Shown here in pieces: positions 39,234 through 49,500 of a stretch of 64,000 nucleotides of DNA; position 1 is the stretch's first letter, and each line of letters begins with the position of its first letter. The notes below the pieces were generated by a model. It was not told the origin of the DNA. It ran no database searches and worked only from the letters and a program-made list of their open reading frames with translations. The DNA is from Echinicola pacifica DSM 19836 (GTDB lineage: Bacteria; Bacteroidota; Bacteroidia; Cytophagales; Cyclobacteriaceae): NCBI RefSeq assembly GCF_000373245.1, contig NZ_KB890738.1, forward strand, positions 1,001,265 through 1,065,264, written 5' to 3'. Made by a program: the position numbers and the translations under genes.

Positions 39234-39875
39234 TTACTTTTCCATCTGGATAGTATCGACTTGCAGAATAGCTCTCATGGATACCTTAAGGTATTGCTGA
39301 GTACGGTCCTGCAATTCCTGGAAACTAGGATCTCTTTTGGTTTCTGAGAATATCACCGTTTGCATAAAATCGGCATTTAGCACCAGGTGCTGTGTTAATG
39401 ATTGAAGAGTGGTATAAAGCATTAAGGTGTCCACTCCAGCTTTCATCTCCCCTTTTTCCTGGCCTTGCTCCACAAATCCCCTTAGGATCATATAGTGCTG
39501 ATGCCTTCTTTGGATGATAAAATTCCTGATATATCCATTATGAATCATGCCATTTTCACGGCTTATAATGCGATGTAGGTGTTGATTACTGATAAATTTA
39601 CGCACGTATTCATCCGTTACCCATTCCAGTTTTTTCCAGCTACTGAGACTTTCATCTTGCAGAAGGTCTTCGATCTTTGACTGTAAATAGTCTCCTCTGT
39701 ACAGGAATATCGATTCCAGCAATTTGTCCTTGCTGTCAAAGTAATAAGAGATCATCGCCACATTGACATCCGCCCGCTTGGCGATCTCCCTTACCGATGT
39801 GCCCGAAAAGCCATGCTCCGCAAACAACTTTTCGGCCACTTCCATAATCTTAATCTTCTTCTCATTTAATTCCAT
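39234..39875 (-). CDS. TetR family transcriptional regulator
   Basis: 213 residues. The N-terminal helix-turn-helix 'GTSVREIAKRADVNVAMISY' followed by 'YFDSKDKLLESIFLYR' is characteristic. The C-terminal ligand-binding domain is variable and does not reveal the effector. Two operator-like palindromes lie 27-67 bp upstream, so autoregulation is likely. Unusually for TetR regulators that control efflux pumps, no divergent or downstream transporter gene is adjacent; its targets may be elsewhere. Confidence 0.92.
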   Translation of the reverse strand: MELNEKKIKIMEVAEKLFAEHGFSGTSVREIAKRADVNVAMISYYFDSKDKLLESIFLYRGDYLQSKIEDLLQDESLSSWKKLEWVTDEYVRKFISNQHLHRIISRENGMIHNGYIRNFIIQRRHQHYMILRGFVEQGQEKGEMKAGVDTLMLYTTLQSLTQHLVLNADFMQTVIFSETKRDPSFQELQDRTQQYLKVSMRAILQVDTIQMEK

Positions 39876-39901
39876 GAAGCATTTTGATTGGTTGTCTATT
39901 A

Positions 39902-39942
39902 TTAAACGACTGTTTAGTTTTTTAGGTTAAACAATTGTTTAA
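39902..39942. promoter_or_regulatory. Two tandem TetR operator palindromes
   Basis: TTAAACGACTGTTTAG (39902-39917) and the perfect palindrome TTAAACAATTGTTTAA (39927-39942) share the half-site TTAAAC, with centres 25 bp apart. They are 27 bp upstream of the tetR ATG. The size and symmetry fit TetR dimers; function is inferred. Confidence 0.65.
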
Positions 39943-40274
39943 TTATTTTTCAGCGTATAGGCCAAAAGACCCAAAAATAGCTTTAATGGCACATTTTTCC
40001 TAAAAAAAAATTGAGCTGTTGCATCTGATTTATTAGATAAATTGGTAAATAGCTGTTTTTCAAGGCTATAAATATATGTTAATAAATATTAAAACCTTTA
40101 GTGCTATTTCACTAAATGATGCGAATCGATTTTTTCAGCTAAACTAAGACTGGGAAATATAGCCCTCGCTAGCGGTTGAGAGTAGATTGGGAGTGTAGTG
40201 TTAGAGGGAGCGCCAATATAAGGATATTCATAAAAAAAATACTCCTGTTTCCTTTTGAATTATAGCATTAGTTC

Positions 40275-40419
40275 AAAAAAAGAGGCTGTGTCCTACATTT
40301 GCGGGCCCAAATACGATTCTTTTCCTGGTGAAAGTGGCGGTTTTCCATAGTATGCCTACGGCATGAGATAGGAAAACCAGGATCGTATGAGGTGGATGCA
40401 AGGGGTAGGATACAGCCTC
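40275..40419 (-). terminator. Large interrupted palindrome acting as terminator of the GMC gene
   Basis: The arms GAGGCTGTGTCCTAC (40282-40296) and GTAGGATACAGCCTC (40405-40419) pair with one mismatch. Further inside, ACGAT with TCCTGGT and TTTTCC on the left pair with GGAAAACCAGGATCGT on the right. The centre has a small hairpin around ATGCCTACGGCAT. On the minus strand the structure ends in seven T residues (40281-40275). Its termini are shared with the element at 27866-27991. Confidence 0.75.
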
Positions 40420-40438
40420 AGTAATATTAAGGTTCAAA

Positions 40439-42139
40439 TCAAATATTCTGCTTTTTCAATTCCTTTACGGCATAGTCACAGGCCCTGGCTGTGAAAGCCA
40501 TATAAGTAAGGGAAGGGTTTTGGCAGGCAGAAGACGCCATAAATGAGCCATCGGTCACGAAGACGTTTGGTACTTCATGCATCTGATTAAAGCCATTGAG
40601 TACGGAAGTTTTAGGATCCTTACCCATTCTGGCGGTGCCCATCTCATGGATACAGTGACCTGGAGGCGGGGCATTATCATAAGAATTGATATTAGTCGCA
40701 CCTGCAGCCTCAAGGATGTCGATAGCACTTTGGCGCATATCCTTTCTCATTGCCAATTCATTTTCTTTGAATTCGCAGTCGATATCTAAGGTTGGAAGGC
40801 CATTTGCATCGAGTTTGTCTCTGTTTAGGCTTACTTTATTTTCGTAGTAAGGAAGATGCTCGCCCCAGCTTCCGATACCAAATCTCCAGTCTTCGCTAGG
40901 CATTGTTTGGGCCATTTTGAATTCTGCACCGATACCAGCCGGGCCTCCCTGGCCTCTGCCGCGGTTTCCACCTCCCTGATAGCCAAATCCTCTCACATAA
41001 TCATCCCGCTTAGTGGCTTCACTGATATTTCTAAATCGAGGAACGTAAATTCCATTTGGCCTACGGCCATAATAATACTTGTCTGAGAAGCCATCAATGG
41101 ATCCTGAAGCGCCCACGCCGAAGTGGTGGTCCATCAGATTATGACCTACTTGCTCACTACCATTGCCAAGACCATTCGGGAAAGCCTCCGAGATGGAGTT
41201 TAGCAATACCCAGGAGGTGCCAATTGTGGAGGCGTTTAAGAATACTATTTTAGCATAATATTCCATATACTCCTTAGTCTCCTGATCCATGATCCGTACG
41301 CCGGTGGCTTTGCCGGATTCCTTGTCATAAAGCACTTCTGTGACGATGGAATAAGGTCTTAGCGTCATATTTCCCGTTTGCATGGCTGCTGGAAGGGTGG
41401 CGCTATTGCTGCTGAAGTATCCCCCAAAAGGACAACCTCTAGCGCATAAGTTACGGTATTGGCAGGGTCCACGGCCCTGAATTGCCTCTGTGGCATGCGC
41501 AGCTCTACCAATGGTGATGATACGATCATCAAATTTCTCCTTGATCCTCGCCGCTACGTGTTTTTCGACGCAGTTCATTTCCATCGCTGGTAAAAAATGA
41601 CTATCTGGAAGTTGAGGAAGACCTTCTGCCTGGCCACTTATACCGGCAAATTTCTCTACATAGGTGTACCATGGAGCCAGCTCCTTATACCTTACTGGCC
41701 AGTCCACACCGAAGCCGTCCTTGGCATTGGCTTCAAAATCAATATCACTCAAACGGTAACATTGACGACCCCACATCAGGGATCTTCCACCCACATGGTA
41801 GCCTCTCAGCCAGTTGAAAGGCTTGACTTCATTATATGGATTTTCCTTATCATTCACCCAAAACTGCTCCGTAGCTTCGCCAAAGGCATAGCATCGGCTC
41901 TGAATAGGATGGTCGTCCTTGGAGGCATTGGTCGTGCGACCATGATGATCGAGCTCCCAGGGGTTGAGATTTGTAGTCGGATAGTCTTTGATATGCTCGA
42001 CATTCCTGCCTCTTTCGAGTACTAATGTTTTTAGGCCTCTTTCGCTGAGTTCCTTGGCGGCCCAGCCTCCACTAATCCCGGATCCTACGACGATGGCATC
42101 GTAAGTATTCTCTTTAGTAGCTTTTATATTTAAATTCAT
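40439..42139 (-). CDS. GMC-family FAD oxidoreductase with Fe-S-type cysteine motif
   Basis: 566 residues. The FAD-binding N-terminus is 'AIVVGSGISGGWAAKELSER', and the C-terminal GMC end includes the catalytic His in 'GHCIHEMGTARMG' and 'ACQNPSLTYMAFTA'. A Cys-x5-Cys-x3-Cys run in 'CQYRNLCARGCPFGG' has the spacing of the [3Fe-4S] ligands of FAD-dependent glucose dehydrogenase catalytic subunits. It has no signal peptide, but its partner 14 bp upstream carries a Tat signal, so the pair is probably exported together. An alcohol or sugar is the likely substrate. Confidence 0.9.
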   Translation of the reverse strand: MNLNIKATKENTYDAIVVGSGISGGWAAKELSERGLKTLVLERGRNVEHIKDYPTTNLNPWELDHHGRTTNASKDDHPIQSRCYAFGEATEQFWVNDKENPYNEVKPFNWLRGYHVGGRSLMWGRQCYRLSDIDFEANAKDGFGVDWPVRYKELAPWYTYVEKFAGISGQAEGLPQLPDSHFLPAMEMNCVEKHVAARIKEKFDDRIITIGRAAHATEAIQGRGPCQYRNLCARGCPFGGYFSSNSATLPAAMQTGNMTLRPYSIVTEVLYDKESGKATGVRIMDQETKEYMEYYAKIVFLNASTIGTSWVLLNSISEAFPNGLGNGSEQVGHNLMDHHFGVGASGSIDGFSDKYYYGRRPNGIYVPRFRNISEATKRDDYVRGFGYQGGGNRGRGQGGPAGIGAEFKMAQTMPSEDWRFGIGSWGEHLPYYENKVSLNRDKLDANGLPTLDIDCEFKENELAMRKDMRQSAIDILEAAGATNINSYDNAPPPGHCIHEMGTARMGKDPKTSVLNGFNQMHEVPNVFVTDGSFMASSACQNPSLTYMAFTARACDYAVKELKKQNI

Positions 42140-42153
42140 GATTGTTTTTTGGG

Positions 42154-42705
42154 TTATGCCCAGGCTTTATCTCCCGGCTTAAAATCTATGCATCCTTCAT
42201 ACCTACCTGGCACCAACTCGTATCGTAAAGCCTGTGTGGCTCCAGCTTCTGAACTGAAATACCCAAAAAGTGTAAGTTCTTTTATGATTTTATATCCTCT
42301 GACAAGGTCCTTGTCCAAGTCCCCATCTTTGCCATAGACTTTCTCGTCTATACCGCTGATAAGCTGCACTCGTTCTTCTGGACTGCTTCCCAGAAAGTCC
42401 TGATCTGATCGTAGGTAGTTCAGGGTTTTGGAGACTTTTTCTCTATCCTCAATAGTATAGCAGTCCTCCAACATCTTCACGGTGAAGGCTCCGATTCCTA
42501 CGGCCTTGGCCCCTGGAGAGTCGGGGGTTTCGGGGATAATAATATCTCCCACATCCGCCAATATCCCGGTTTCCTCTTCACCAAAAGTACCTATGGCGGA
42601 TTCATTTGAGCTGGTGCAGCCCTGCTGGAATACCATAAGGGTTGATGCCGACATAGCACCTCCAAACAGCACTGCCACGCTCTTCATTGCTTCGCGTCTA
42701 TTCAT
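42154..42705 (-). CDS. Gluconate 2-dehydrogenase subunit 3-like protein, Tat-exported
   Basis: 183 residues. The N-terminus 'MNRREAMKSVAVLFGGAMSA' has a twin-arginine and a hydrophobic stretch ending near a cysteine ('QQGC'), so export by Tat is likely. The remaining sequence, with 'IIIPETPDSPGAKAVGIGAF', is that of the small subunit family of membrane-bound gluconate and glucose dehydrogenases. It precedes the GMC subunit by 14 bp and probably serves as its export chaperone and stabiliser. Confidence 0.88.
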   Translation of the reverse strand: MNRREAMKSVAVLFGGAMSASTLMVFQQGCTSSNESAIGTFGEEETGILADVGDIIIPETPDSPGAKAVGIGAFTVKMLEDCYTIEDREKVSKTLNYLRSDQDFLGSSPEERVQLISGIDEKVYGKDGDLDKDLVRGYKIIKELTLFGYFSSEAGATQALRYELVPGRYEGCIDFKPGDKAWA

Positions 42706-42991
42706 ATTTTTTTAGGGTTTTTACTTGATTTGAACTCATTAAAATATGGAATACATTATGCATTTGAAACATTTTTTTATAAAAAACACATATAACGGTC
42801 AAAATCTACCTGTGAGGGATAAGCGGTAAATGAATTTCTCTGTTTTTTGCGGATTTGCACTCCATGCTTAGGTGCTTCCTACCATATTATAAACGTACCA
42901 TAAAGCCGCCTATTCCTTAGCCTTCTCTCCACCAAATCAGCAGCTGCCCCCTGTCCATTTACCAACTCATTAAAGCCAAAAATTAGAACCC

Positions 42992-44110
42992 TTAAGGTTT
43001 AGGATATAGGGTCTCCACCGGTAGCGCCCGGACCTTGTTTCCTTGAAATCCTGTCATGTCCTCGGCTGCAAAAAGGGAGTTGATGATGGCTTCTTCTGTG
43101 GCTTCAATGGTGGCCATAAATAGCCCGCTCATATGGTCATTGGCCACCTGATCCTGAGTCAGCAACTCGTCCGAAGAAAGCGAATAAGGGATGCGCATGG
43201 ACTCGGCAGTGGAGAAGGCAATGACGTAATCCCCAGAGCCATTGGAGGCTATTCCGCCAGTTTTTGCTAAGCCTAGCATGGCCCTCTTCGCCATCCGCTC
43301 CAGGTTACGCGCGCCTAGAGGGGCATCTGTAGCAATGATGATCATACAAGAGCCATCGGCGGATTCCAGCTGCTGATGAAACGCATACTGGCCGAGCTCC
43401 TCGCCCAGGGCTCGGCCATCGATCTGTAATACACCTCCAAAATTGCTCTGCACCAAGGCTCCGACCGTATAGCCGCCCAGCTGCTTAGGCAAGACCCGGG
43501 AAGCGGTGCCTATGCCTCCCTTAAAACCAAAGCATACCGTCCCCGTCCCAGCTCCAATATTCCCCTCTTCCACAGGTCCTGATTTTGCCTGCACGATGGC
43601 CTGACGGATATGGCTGGGACGAAGGGACCTTTGGCGAATGTCATTCAGGTAGCCATCGTTTGTCTCGCCCACCAGGGCATTGACGCTCTTCACCTGCTCA
43701 TTGCCCGGCTCAGACAGGGTATATTCTACAGAGCCGATGATCCCCTCTGCAATATTAAGGGTATTGGTGAGGACAATGGGCGTCTCGATATTGCCAAGCT
43801 CCTGCACCTGACTGCTACCAGCGAGCTTGCCGAAGCCATTACCGATATAGACTGCTCCGGGGACTTTTTGTTGGAAGATATTTCCGCCATGCGGCAAAAT
43901 CGCGGTTGCTCCGGTCCGGATATTATCCCCTTCCACCAGACTAATATGCCCCACCATTACACCCTTTACATCCGTTATCGCATTCCAATTGCCTGGAGCC
44001 ATTACTCCCGGACTGACGCCATAATCCCTCGCACGAGCCTGTGCATTGGCTTCCAGTGACAGCGCTACTAGTGGAAAGAATAGCATCGAAAATAAGATTA
44101 GTTTTTTCAT
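42992..44110 (-). CDS. P1 family peptidase (DmpA-type aminopeptidase/esterase), exported
   Basis: 372 residues with a signal peptide ending 'EANAQ'. Family features: 'DYGVSPGVMAPGNWNAITDV', 'GEGIIGSVEY'-like segment, 'GTGTVCFGFKGGIGTASR', 'GALVQSNFGG' and 'GSCMIIIATDAPLGARNLER'. P1 peptidases cut themselves before a Ser that becomes the N-terminal nucleophile; Gly253-Ser254 ('ADGSCM') fits that site. They release N-terminal D- or L-amino acids or beta-peptides. Monocistronic. Confidence 0.9.
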   Translation of the reverse strand: MKKLILFSMLFFPLVALSLEANAQARARDYGVSPGVMAPGNWNAITDVKGVMVGHISLVEGDNIRTGATAILPHGGNIFQQKVPGAVYIGNGFGKLAGSSQVQELGNIETPIVLTNTLNIAEGIIGSVEYTLSEPGNEQVKSVNALVGETNDGYLNDIRQRSLRPSHIRQAIVQAKSGPVEEGNIGAGTGTVCFGFKGGIGTASRVLPKQLGGYTVGALVQSNFGGVLQIDGRALGEELGQYAFHQQLESADGSCMIIIATDAPLGARNLERMAKRAMLGLAKTGGIASNGSGDYVIAFSTAESMRIPYSLSSDELLTQDQVANDHMSGLFMATIEATEEAIINSLFAAEDMTGFQGNKVRALPVETLYPKP

Positions 44111-44679
44111 AGTGCTTGGTGTTTTTCTAAAGTAAAAGGACTGATTGGTTCCGGCGATGGACGGGTCAGACGTACTTTGTAGTTTTATATATGGCCTTTC
44201 AGGCCAAAATTGATGATAGTGAATATACTATTAATTCCGACCTGAAGATTCTCCTCATCCTACTAATAATACACTTGCCGCGGTCAATTGGTTGGAACTT
44301 ATTCAATTCCCATTCTTAGGAAAATAGCATTATTATAAATCCAATATAAAAACCTTCCCTTCCTCCAGCAAGCCTTAAAGCTAGACTCCAAATGCATTTT
44401 TTGGTCCAGCGCATACTGATCTAGTCAGCCAATATATCCGCGACCTCTATTATAAACCACCTATTTCCTGATTTCCCTTAGTCTGATATCACTTCTTTTG
44501 ATCATCATATCATTCTTTTTGCCACGAAGTGGCTAGGTATATAACCTGCTAAAAAAAATAAAGTATAAGAAAGGAGATAAATTGATAGGCTTAAACCCTT
44601 TGAACGAAGTGACTGATACCAAAAAAATAAGCCAAGGCTTTAGAGGCCTTGGCTTATCACTTGCTGTAAATGGAGGCTA
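44111..44679. other. Intergenic region between P1 peptidase and SOD genes
   Basis: 569 bp. It contains the SOD terminator (44621-44657) and a small GGCCT/AGGCC hairpin (44194-44205). No coding frame, repeat or clear promoter was found. Confidence 0.45.
44621..44657 (-). terminator. Terminator of the SOD gene
   Basis: Perfect 12-bp stem ATAAGCCAAGGC (44627-44638) / GCCTTGGCTTAT (44646-44657). On the minus strand it is followed by seven T residues. Confidence 0.88.
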
Positions 44680-45450
44680 TTAAACCACTGCTTTATAGCG
44701 ATCTGCCACAGCATTCCAGTTGATTACATTCCACCAATTGGAGATGTATTTTCCTCTTTCGTTTTGATAGTTGAGGTAGTAAGCGTGCTCCCATACATCG
44801 ATGCCCATCAGAGGAATCCCCTGAAGGTCCGAAAGGTCCATCAGCGGGTTATCTTGATTTGGGGTAGAGCCTACCTTGAGTTTTTTGTTTGCATCCATCA
44901 CGAGCCAGGCCCATCCGGAACCGAAGCGTCCTTTAGCTTCACCCTCAAATTTCTCCACGAAGGCGTCAAAACTGCCAAAGGAGCTGTCTATGGCTGCTGC
45001 CAGCTCACCTTCGGGTTTTCCACCACCGTCAGGGGACATTATGCTCCAGAACAGCTCATGGTTATAATGTCCGCCACCGTTATTTCTCACTGCGGTGCTA
45101 TAATTAGAGACCTTCATCAGTGTTTCCTCTAGCGGCTTGGTCATGTCGATCCCTTCTTCTTCAGCAGCGGCTTTCAGTTTTTTGGCGTAGCCAGCGGCAT
45201 GCTTCGTATAGTGGATTTCCATGGTCATGGCATCGATATTCGGCTCTAAAGCCGCGTAATCATAGGCTAAGCCTGCCTGATCAAATCCCGTACTTAGGGA
45301 GGCTATTTCCTCTTCAGTGGCGGGCTTGCTGCTGCAGGCAGTCAGGAAAGCGGATCCTACAGCGGTGCTGCCAATGCCCACTGCCAAAGTGGCCTTAGTA
45401 CTTTGTGTTATAAAAGTCCTTCTTGAAGGATTAAATGAAACCTTTTTCAT
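44680..45450 (-). CDS. Exported Fe/Mn superoxide dismutase, Tat lipoprotein
   Basis: 256 residues. The N-terminus has a Tat motif ('SRRTFITQS') and a lipobox-like 'FLTACSS', so the enzyme should sit outside the inner membrane. The SOD domain (about 55-256) shows the metal ligands: His in 'IHYTKHAAGY', His in 'GGHYNHELFWSIM', and Asp and His in 'GIDVWEHAYYLNYQN'. The substitution pattern does not settle Fe versus Mn. It detoxifies superoxide in the envelope. Monocistronic with a strong terminator. Confidence 0.93.
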   Translation of the reverse strand: MKKVSFNPSRRTFITQSTKATLAVGIGSTAVGSAFLTACSSKPATEEEIASLSTGFDQAGLAYDYAALEPNIDAMTMEIHYTKHAAGYAKKLKAAAEEEGIDMTKPLEETLMKVSNYSTAVRNNGGGHYNHELFWSIMSPDGGGKPEGELAAAIDSSFGSFDAFVEKFEGEAKGRFGSGWAWLVMDANKKLKVGSTPNQDNPLMDLSDLQGIPLMGIDVWEHAYYLNYQNERGKYISNWWNVINWNAVADRYKAVV

Positions 45451-45676
45451 TAGATATAAAATTTTATTCTGAAAATATTTTTAAATGAAGTACTTTGCTT
45501 TTTAAAATTTCACACTCTACTTTCAGCAAGTTAAATAATAGATCTATAAAATAAAACCATAAATCAGACAATCCGTCCGAATTAATGACAAGATGGTTAT
45601 GTTTGTATTATAAAAGGAAAATGGATTGGTTTTTGAGCCAGCCAGAGGAGCAAACTATATTGTTTTTAGGATTGAC

Positions 45677-46450
45677 ATGGAAATATTATTTTACAAATAC
45701 CAGGGCACAGGAAATGACTTTGTCATGATCGATGATCGTCAGGAGCGATTTGACCTGACCGATTTAGCTTTGGTAAAGAAGCTTTGTGATAGGAGATTTG
45801 GAGTGGGTTCAGATGGCTTGATTCTCATTCGTGAGAAGGAAGGCTATGATTTTGAGATGGTATATTATAATGCTGATGGATCTCAGAGCATGTGCGGTAA
45901 TGGTGCACGATGCGCCGTGGCTTTTAGCAGTTATCTCGGGATAATAACCGCCGAAGCTCATTTTCTGGCGATCGATGGTCCTCATACCGCTAAGATTGAC
46001 AATGGACTTGTGGAGTTGGGCATGGGAAAGGTTACAGGTATCGATCAGGTGTCCGCTGATTATTTTGTCAATACTGGTTCTCCACATCATATTCGTTTTG
46101 TGGAAGAGGTGGAGGCCTATCCTGTGGTAAAGGAAGGGGCGAGTATTCGCTACAGCAGCCAATATGAACCAAAGGGAACCAATGTCAATTTTGTGACTCC
46201 TCTGGCAGAAGATACCATTCAGGTGCGTACTTATGAGCGAGGCGTGGAGGATGAGACGCTTTCCTGTGGTACAGGAGTGACGGCCTGCGCCTTGGTCTAT
46301 GGAAGCCAAAAAGGTAAATCACCTATATATATTAAAGCATCGGGAGGGGAGCTTTCCGTTAAGTTTAAAACAAATGAAGATGGGTCGTTTGAGGACATTT
46401 TGCTGATTGGGCCAGCAGAACAGGTATTTCAAGGAACTGTCACGATATAA
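45677..46450 (+). CDS. dapF: Diaminopimelate epimerase
   Basis: Converts LL- to meso-diaminopimelate for lysine and peptidoglycan synthesis, with two cysteines as acid and base. About 257 residues from the ATG at 45677 (MEILFYKYQGTGNDF); upstream in-frame codons look non-coding. Cys73 lies in 'NADGSQSMCGNGARC' and Cys197 in 'ETLSCGTGVTA'. Also 'FGVGSDGLILI'. Precedes secA by 112 bp. Confidence 0.96.
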   Translation: MEILFYKYQGTGNDFVMIDDRQERFDLTDLALVKKLCDRRFGVGSDGLILIREKEGYDFEMVYYNADGSQSMCGNGARCAVAFSSYLGIITAEAHFLAIDGPHTAKIDNGLVELGMGKVTGIDQVSADYFVNTGSPHHIRFVEEVEAYPVVKEGASIRYSSQYEPKGTNVNFVTPLAEDTIQVRTYERGVEDETLSCGTGVTACALVYGSQKGKSPIYIKASGGELSVKFKTNEDGSFEDILLIGPAEQVFQGTVTI

Positions 46451-46562
46451 TTCATAAGGCCAGAGGAGTTCTTCGGGGCGATTCTGCTAATCGGTGGCAT
46501 AAAAACTACCAATTGTTATGAAAAGAAATTAATTTTAAGCCCTATTATCAGAAACACATATT

Positions 46563-49500
46563 ATGCTAGATATTCTTACTAAAAGCTTGGCAAAGGTATT
46601 CGGGACCAAGTCAGATCGAGATATAAAAGAACTTCACCCTTACGTAGCGCTTATTAATAGCGAATACAGCAAACTTTCGTCGATTACAGATGATGAGCTT
46701 CGCGGCAAAACCATTGAAATCAAAGGGATCATCAATGAGGACCTAAAGGCCTTTGATGACAATATCCTTTCCTTGCGAGAGCAAATAGCCAGCATGGCCC
46801 CGGACAAGGTGCATGAAAAAGATGCCCTGTTTAATGAAATTGATAAGGTCGAGAAAGATAGAAATGAAGCATTGGAAGTAGTCTTGGAAAAGGTGCTTCC
46901 TTTGGCTTTTGCGGTGGTCAAGGAAACGGCTCGCCGATTTAAAGAAAATGGTGAATTGACCGTTGCCGTGCAGGATTTTGACCGGGATCTCGCCGCTCGC
47001 AAAGGCAATGTGCTGATCGAGGGTGACCGTGCAATCTGGAAGGGTCAGTGGATGGCCGCCGGTACGGAGATAGTCTGGGATATGCTCCACTATGATGTGC
47101 AGCTTATCGGTGGGGTGGCTTTGCATAAAGGTAAAATCGCCGAAATGGCCACTGGTGAAGGTAAAACCTTGGTTTCCACCTTGCCCGCCTACCTCAATGC
47201 CCTGGCAGGAAGAGGCGTACACATCGTTACCGTCAATGACTACCTAGCCAAAAGGGATAGCGAGTGGAATGCTCCTCTATTTGAGTTCCATGGTTTGACT
47301 GTAAACTGTATCGATAAGTTTCAGCCCAACTCTCCCGATAGACGTGCCGCCTATAATAGTGATATTGTCTATGGGACAAATAACGAATTTGGTTTCGATT
47401 ATTTGAGAGATAATATGGCGAGAAATGCCGATGACCTCGTACAGGGTAAGCATCATTTTGCAATGATCGATGAAGTCGATTCCGTATTGATCGATGATGC
47501 CAGGACGCCATTGATCATATCCGGCCCTGTCCCTCGTGGAGATGAGCATGAGTTTTATGATATGAAACCTCGGGTGTCCACCCTTGTGGATGAGCAGCGT
47601 AAATTGATTCAGGGTTACCTGGGTGACGCCAAGAAGCTTATCGCTAGCGGTAATGCCAAAGAAGGTGGACTGTCTTTGTTCAGAGCCTTCCGTGGCATGC
47701 CTAAGTACAAGCCATTGATTAAGTATCTCTCTGAGCCGGGCATCCGTGTGATCCTCCAAAAAACAGAGAACTACTACCTGCAAGATAATAAGCGGATGAT
47801 GCCTGAGGCAGATGAGCCGCTGCTCTTCACCATTGATGAGAAAACCAATACCGTCGATCTTACCGATAATGGCATTGAAACCATCACTAAGAAGAACGAA
47901 GATAATACCTTCTTTATCCTTCCTGATATCGGAATGGAGATCGCCGAGATGGAGAAGGATAGCACTATTGATGATAAGGAGAAGTTGATTCGGAAAGAGG
48001 AGATCATCAAAGACTATGGGGTGAAAGCTCAGCGTATTCATACCGTCAATCAGCTGCTGAAAGCTTATTGCATGTTTGAGAAGGATACCGAGTACATCTT
48101 GGTGGATGGAAAAGTGAAGATCGTCGATGAGCAGACCGGTCGTGTGATGGAGGGCCGTCGTTATTCTGATGGATTACACCAGGCGATAGAAGCCAAAGAA
48201 AATGTAAAGGTGGAAGATGCGACGCAGACTTATGCGACCATTACCCTACAGAATTATTTCAGAATGTATCACAAACTCTCCGGTATGACCGGTACTGCCG
48301 AGACTGAAGCAGGGGAGTTTTGGGAAATATATAAACTGGATGTGGTGGTAATACCTACCAATAAACCTATCCAGCGGAATGATAAAGAGGACATGGTTTT
48401 CAAAACCGTGCGGGAGAAGTTTAATGCAGTAGTAGATGAGATCAATCAGCTGACAGATGCTGGGCGACCAGTGTTGGTGGGTACCACCTCGGTGGAGATT
48501 TCGGAAGTATTGAGCAGGATGCTCACCCTCAAGAAAATCAAACATCAGGTGCTAAATGCCAAGCAACATGCTCGTGAAGCAGAAGTGGTGGCCGAGGCTG
48601 GTAAGCCGGGTACGGTAACCATCGCCACCAATATGGCGGGTCGTGGTACGGATATCAAGCTTACTCCTGAATCCAAAAAAGCAGGTGGTCTTGCGATCAT
48701 CGGTACTGAGCGACATGAATCCCGACGGGTGGATCGTCAGCTTAGAGGTCGTGCCGGCCGTCAAGGGGATGTAGGTTCCTCTCAGTTCTTTGTGTCCCTG
48801 GAGGATAGTCTGATGCGTCTATTCGGTTCTGAGCGTATTGCCAAGCTGATGGATCGTATGGGGCTGGAAGAAGGAGAAGTCATCCAGCACTCGATGATCA
48901 CCAAGTCCATCGAAAGAGCACAGAAGAAAGTAGAAGAAAATAACTTTGGCGTTCGTAAGCGTTTGCTGGAGTATGATGATGTGATGAACTCCCAGCGGGA
49001 GGTGGTCTATAAGAGACGTAAGAATGCCCTGATGGGCGAGAGACTAGAGCTGGATATTCTCAATATCATGTACGATGTGTCTGAGGGTATTGTCGAAATG
49101 GCAAAATCTACCGGAGATATGGATGATCTGAGGATGAATATTTATAGTTCTCTAGGAATCGATTATAAGTTTACCGAGGATGATATCAAGTCTAAGCCTG
49201 AGCCAGTATTGAGCCAGAAGTTGTTTGAGTCAGCTTATCAAAATTATGTTTCCAAAAACCAGCGAGTGACCGATCGGGCGCTGCCGGTGCTTACCGATGT
49301 GTACGAAAAACGTGGCGCTACGGTAAAAGAAATCATGGTTCCGATTACCGATGGGATCAAGCAGATCGGTGTGGTATGTAATCTGGAATCCACCATCACG
49401 AATGAGGGCCGCGACCTGATCCGCTCCGTGGAGAAGAATGTAACGCTAGCCATCATTGACCAAAACTGGAAAGAGCACCTCAGAGATATGGATGATCTGA

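Larger units (their letters stand above)
39876..40438. other. Intergenic region upstream of tetR
   Basis: 563 bp. It holds the two TetR operator palindromes (39902-39942) and the large palindromic terminator (40275-40419). The 330 bp between are AT-rich with nothing recognised. Confidence 0.5.

Noticed and set aside
47277..48041. 254-codon minus-strand frame inside secA
   Set aside because: Antisense shadow of a strongly conserved gene; composition is unlike a protein.
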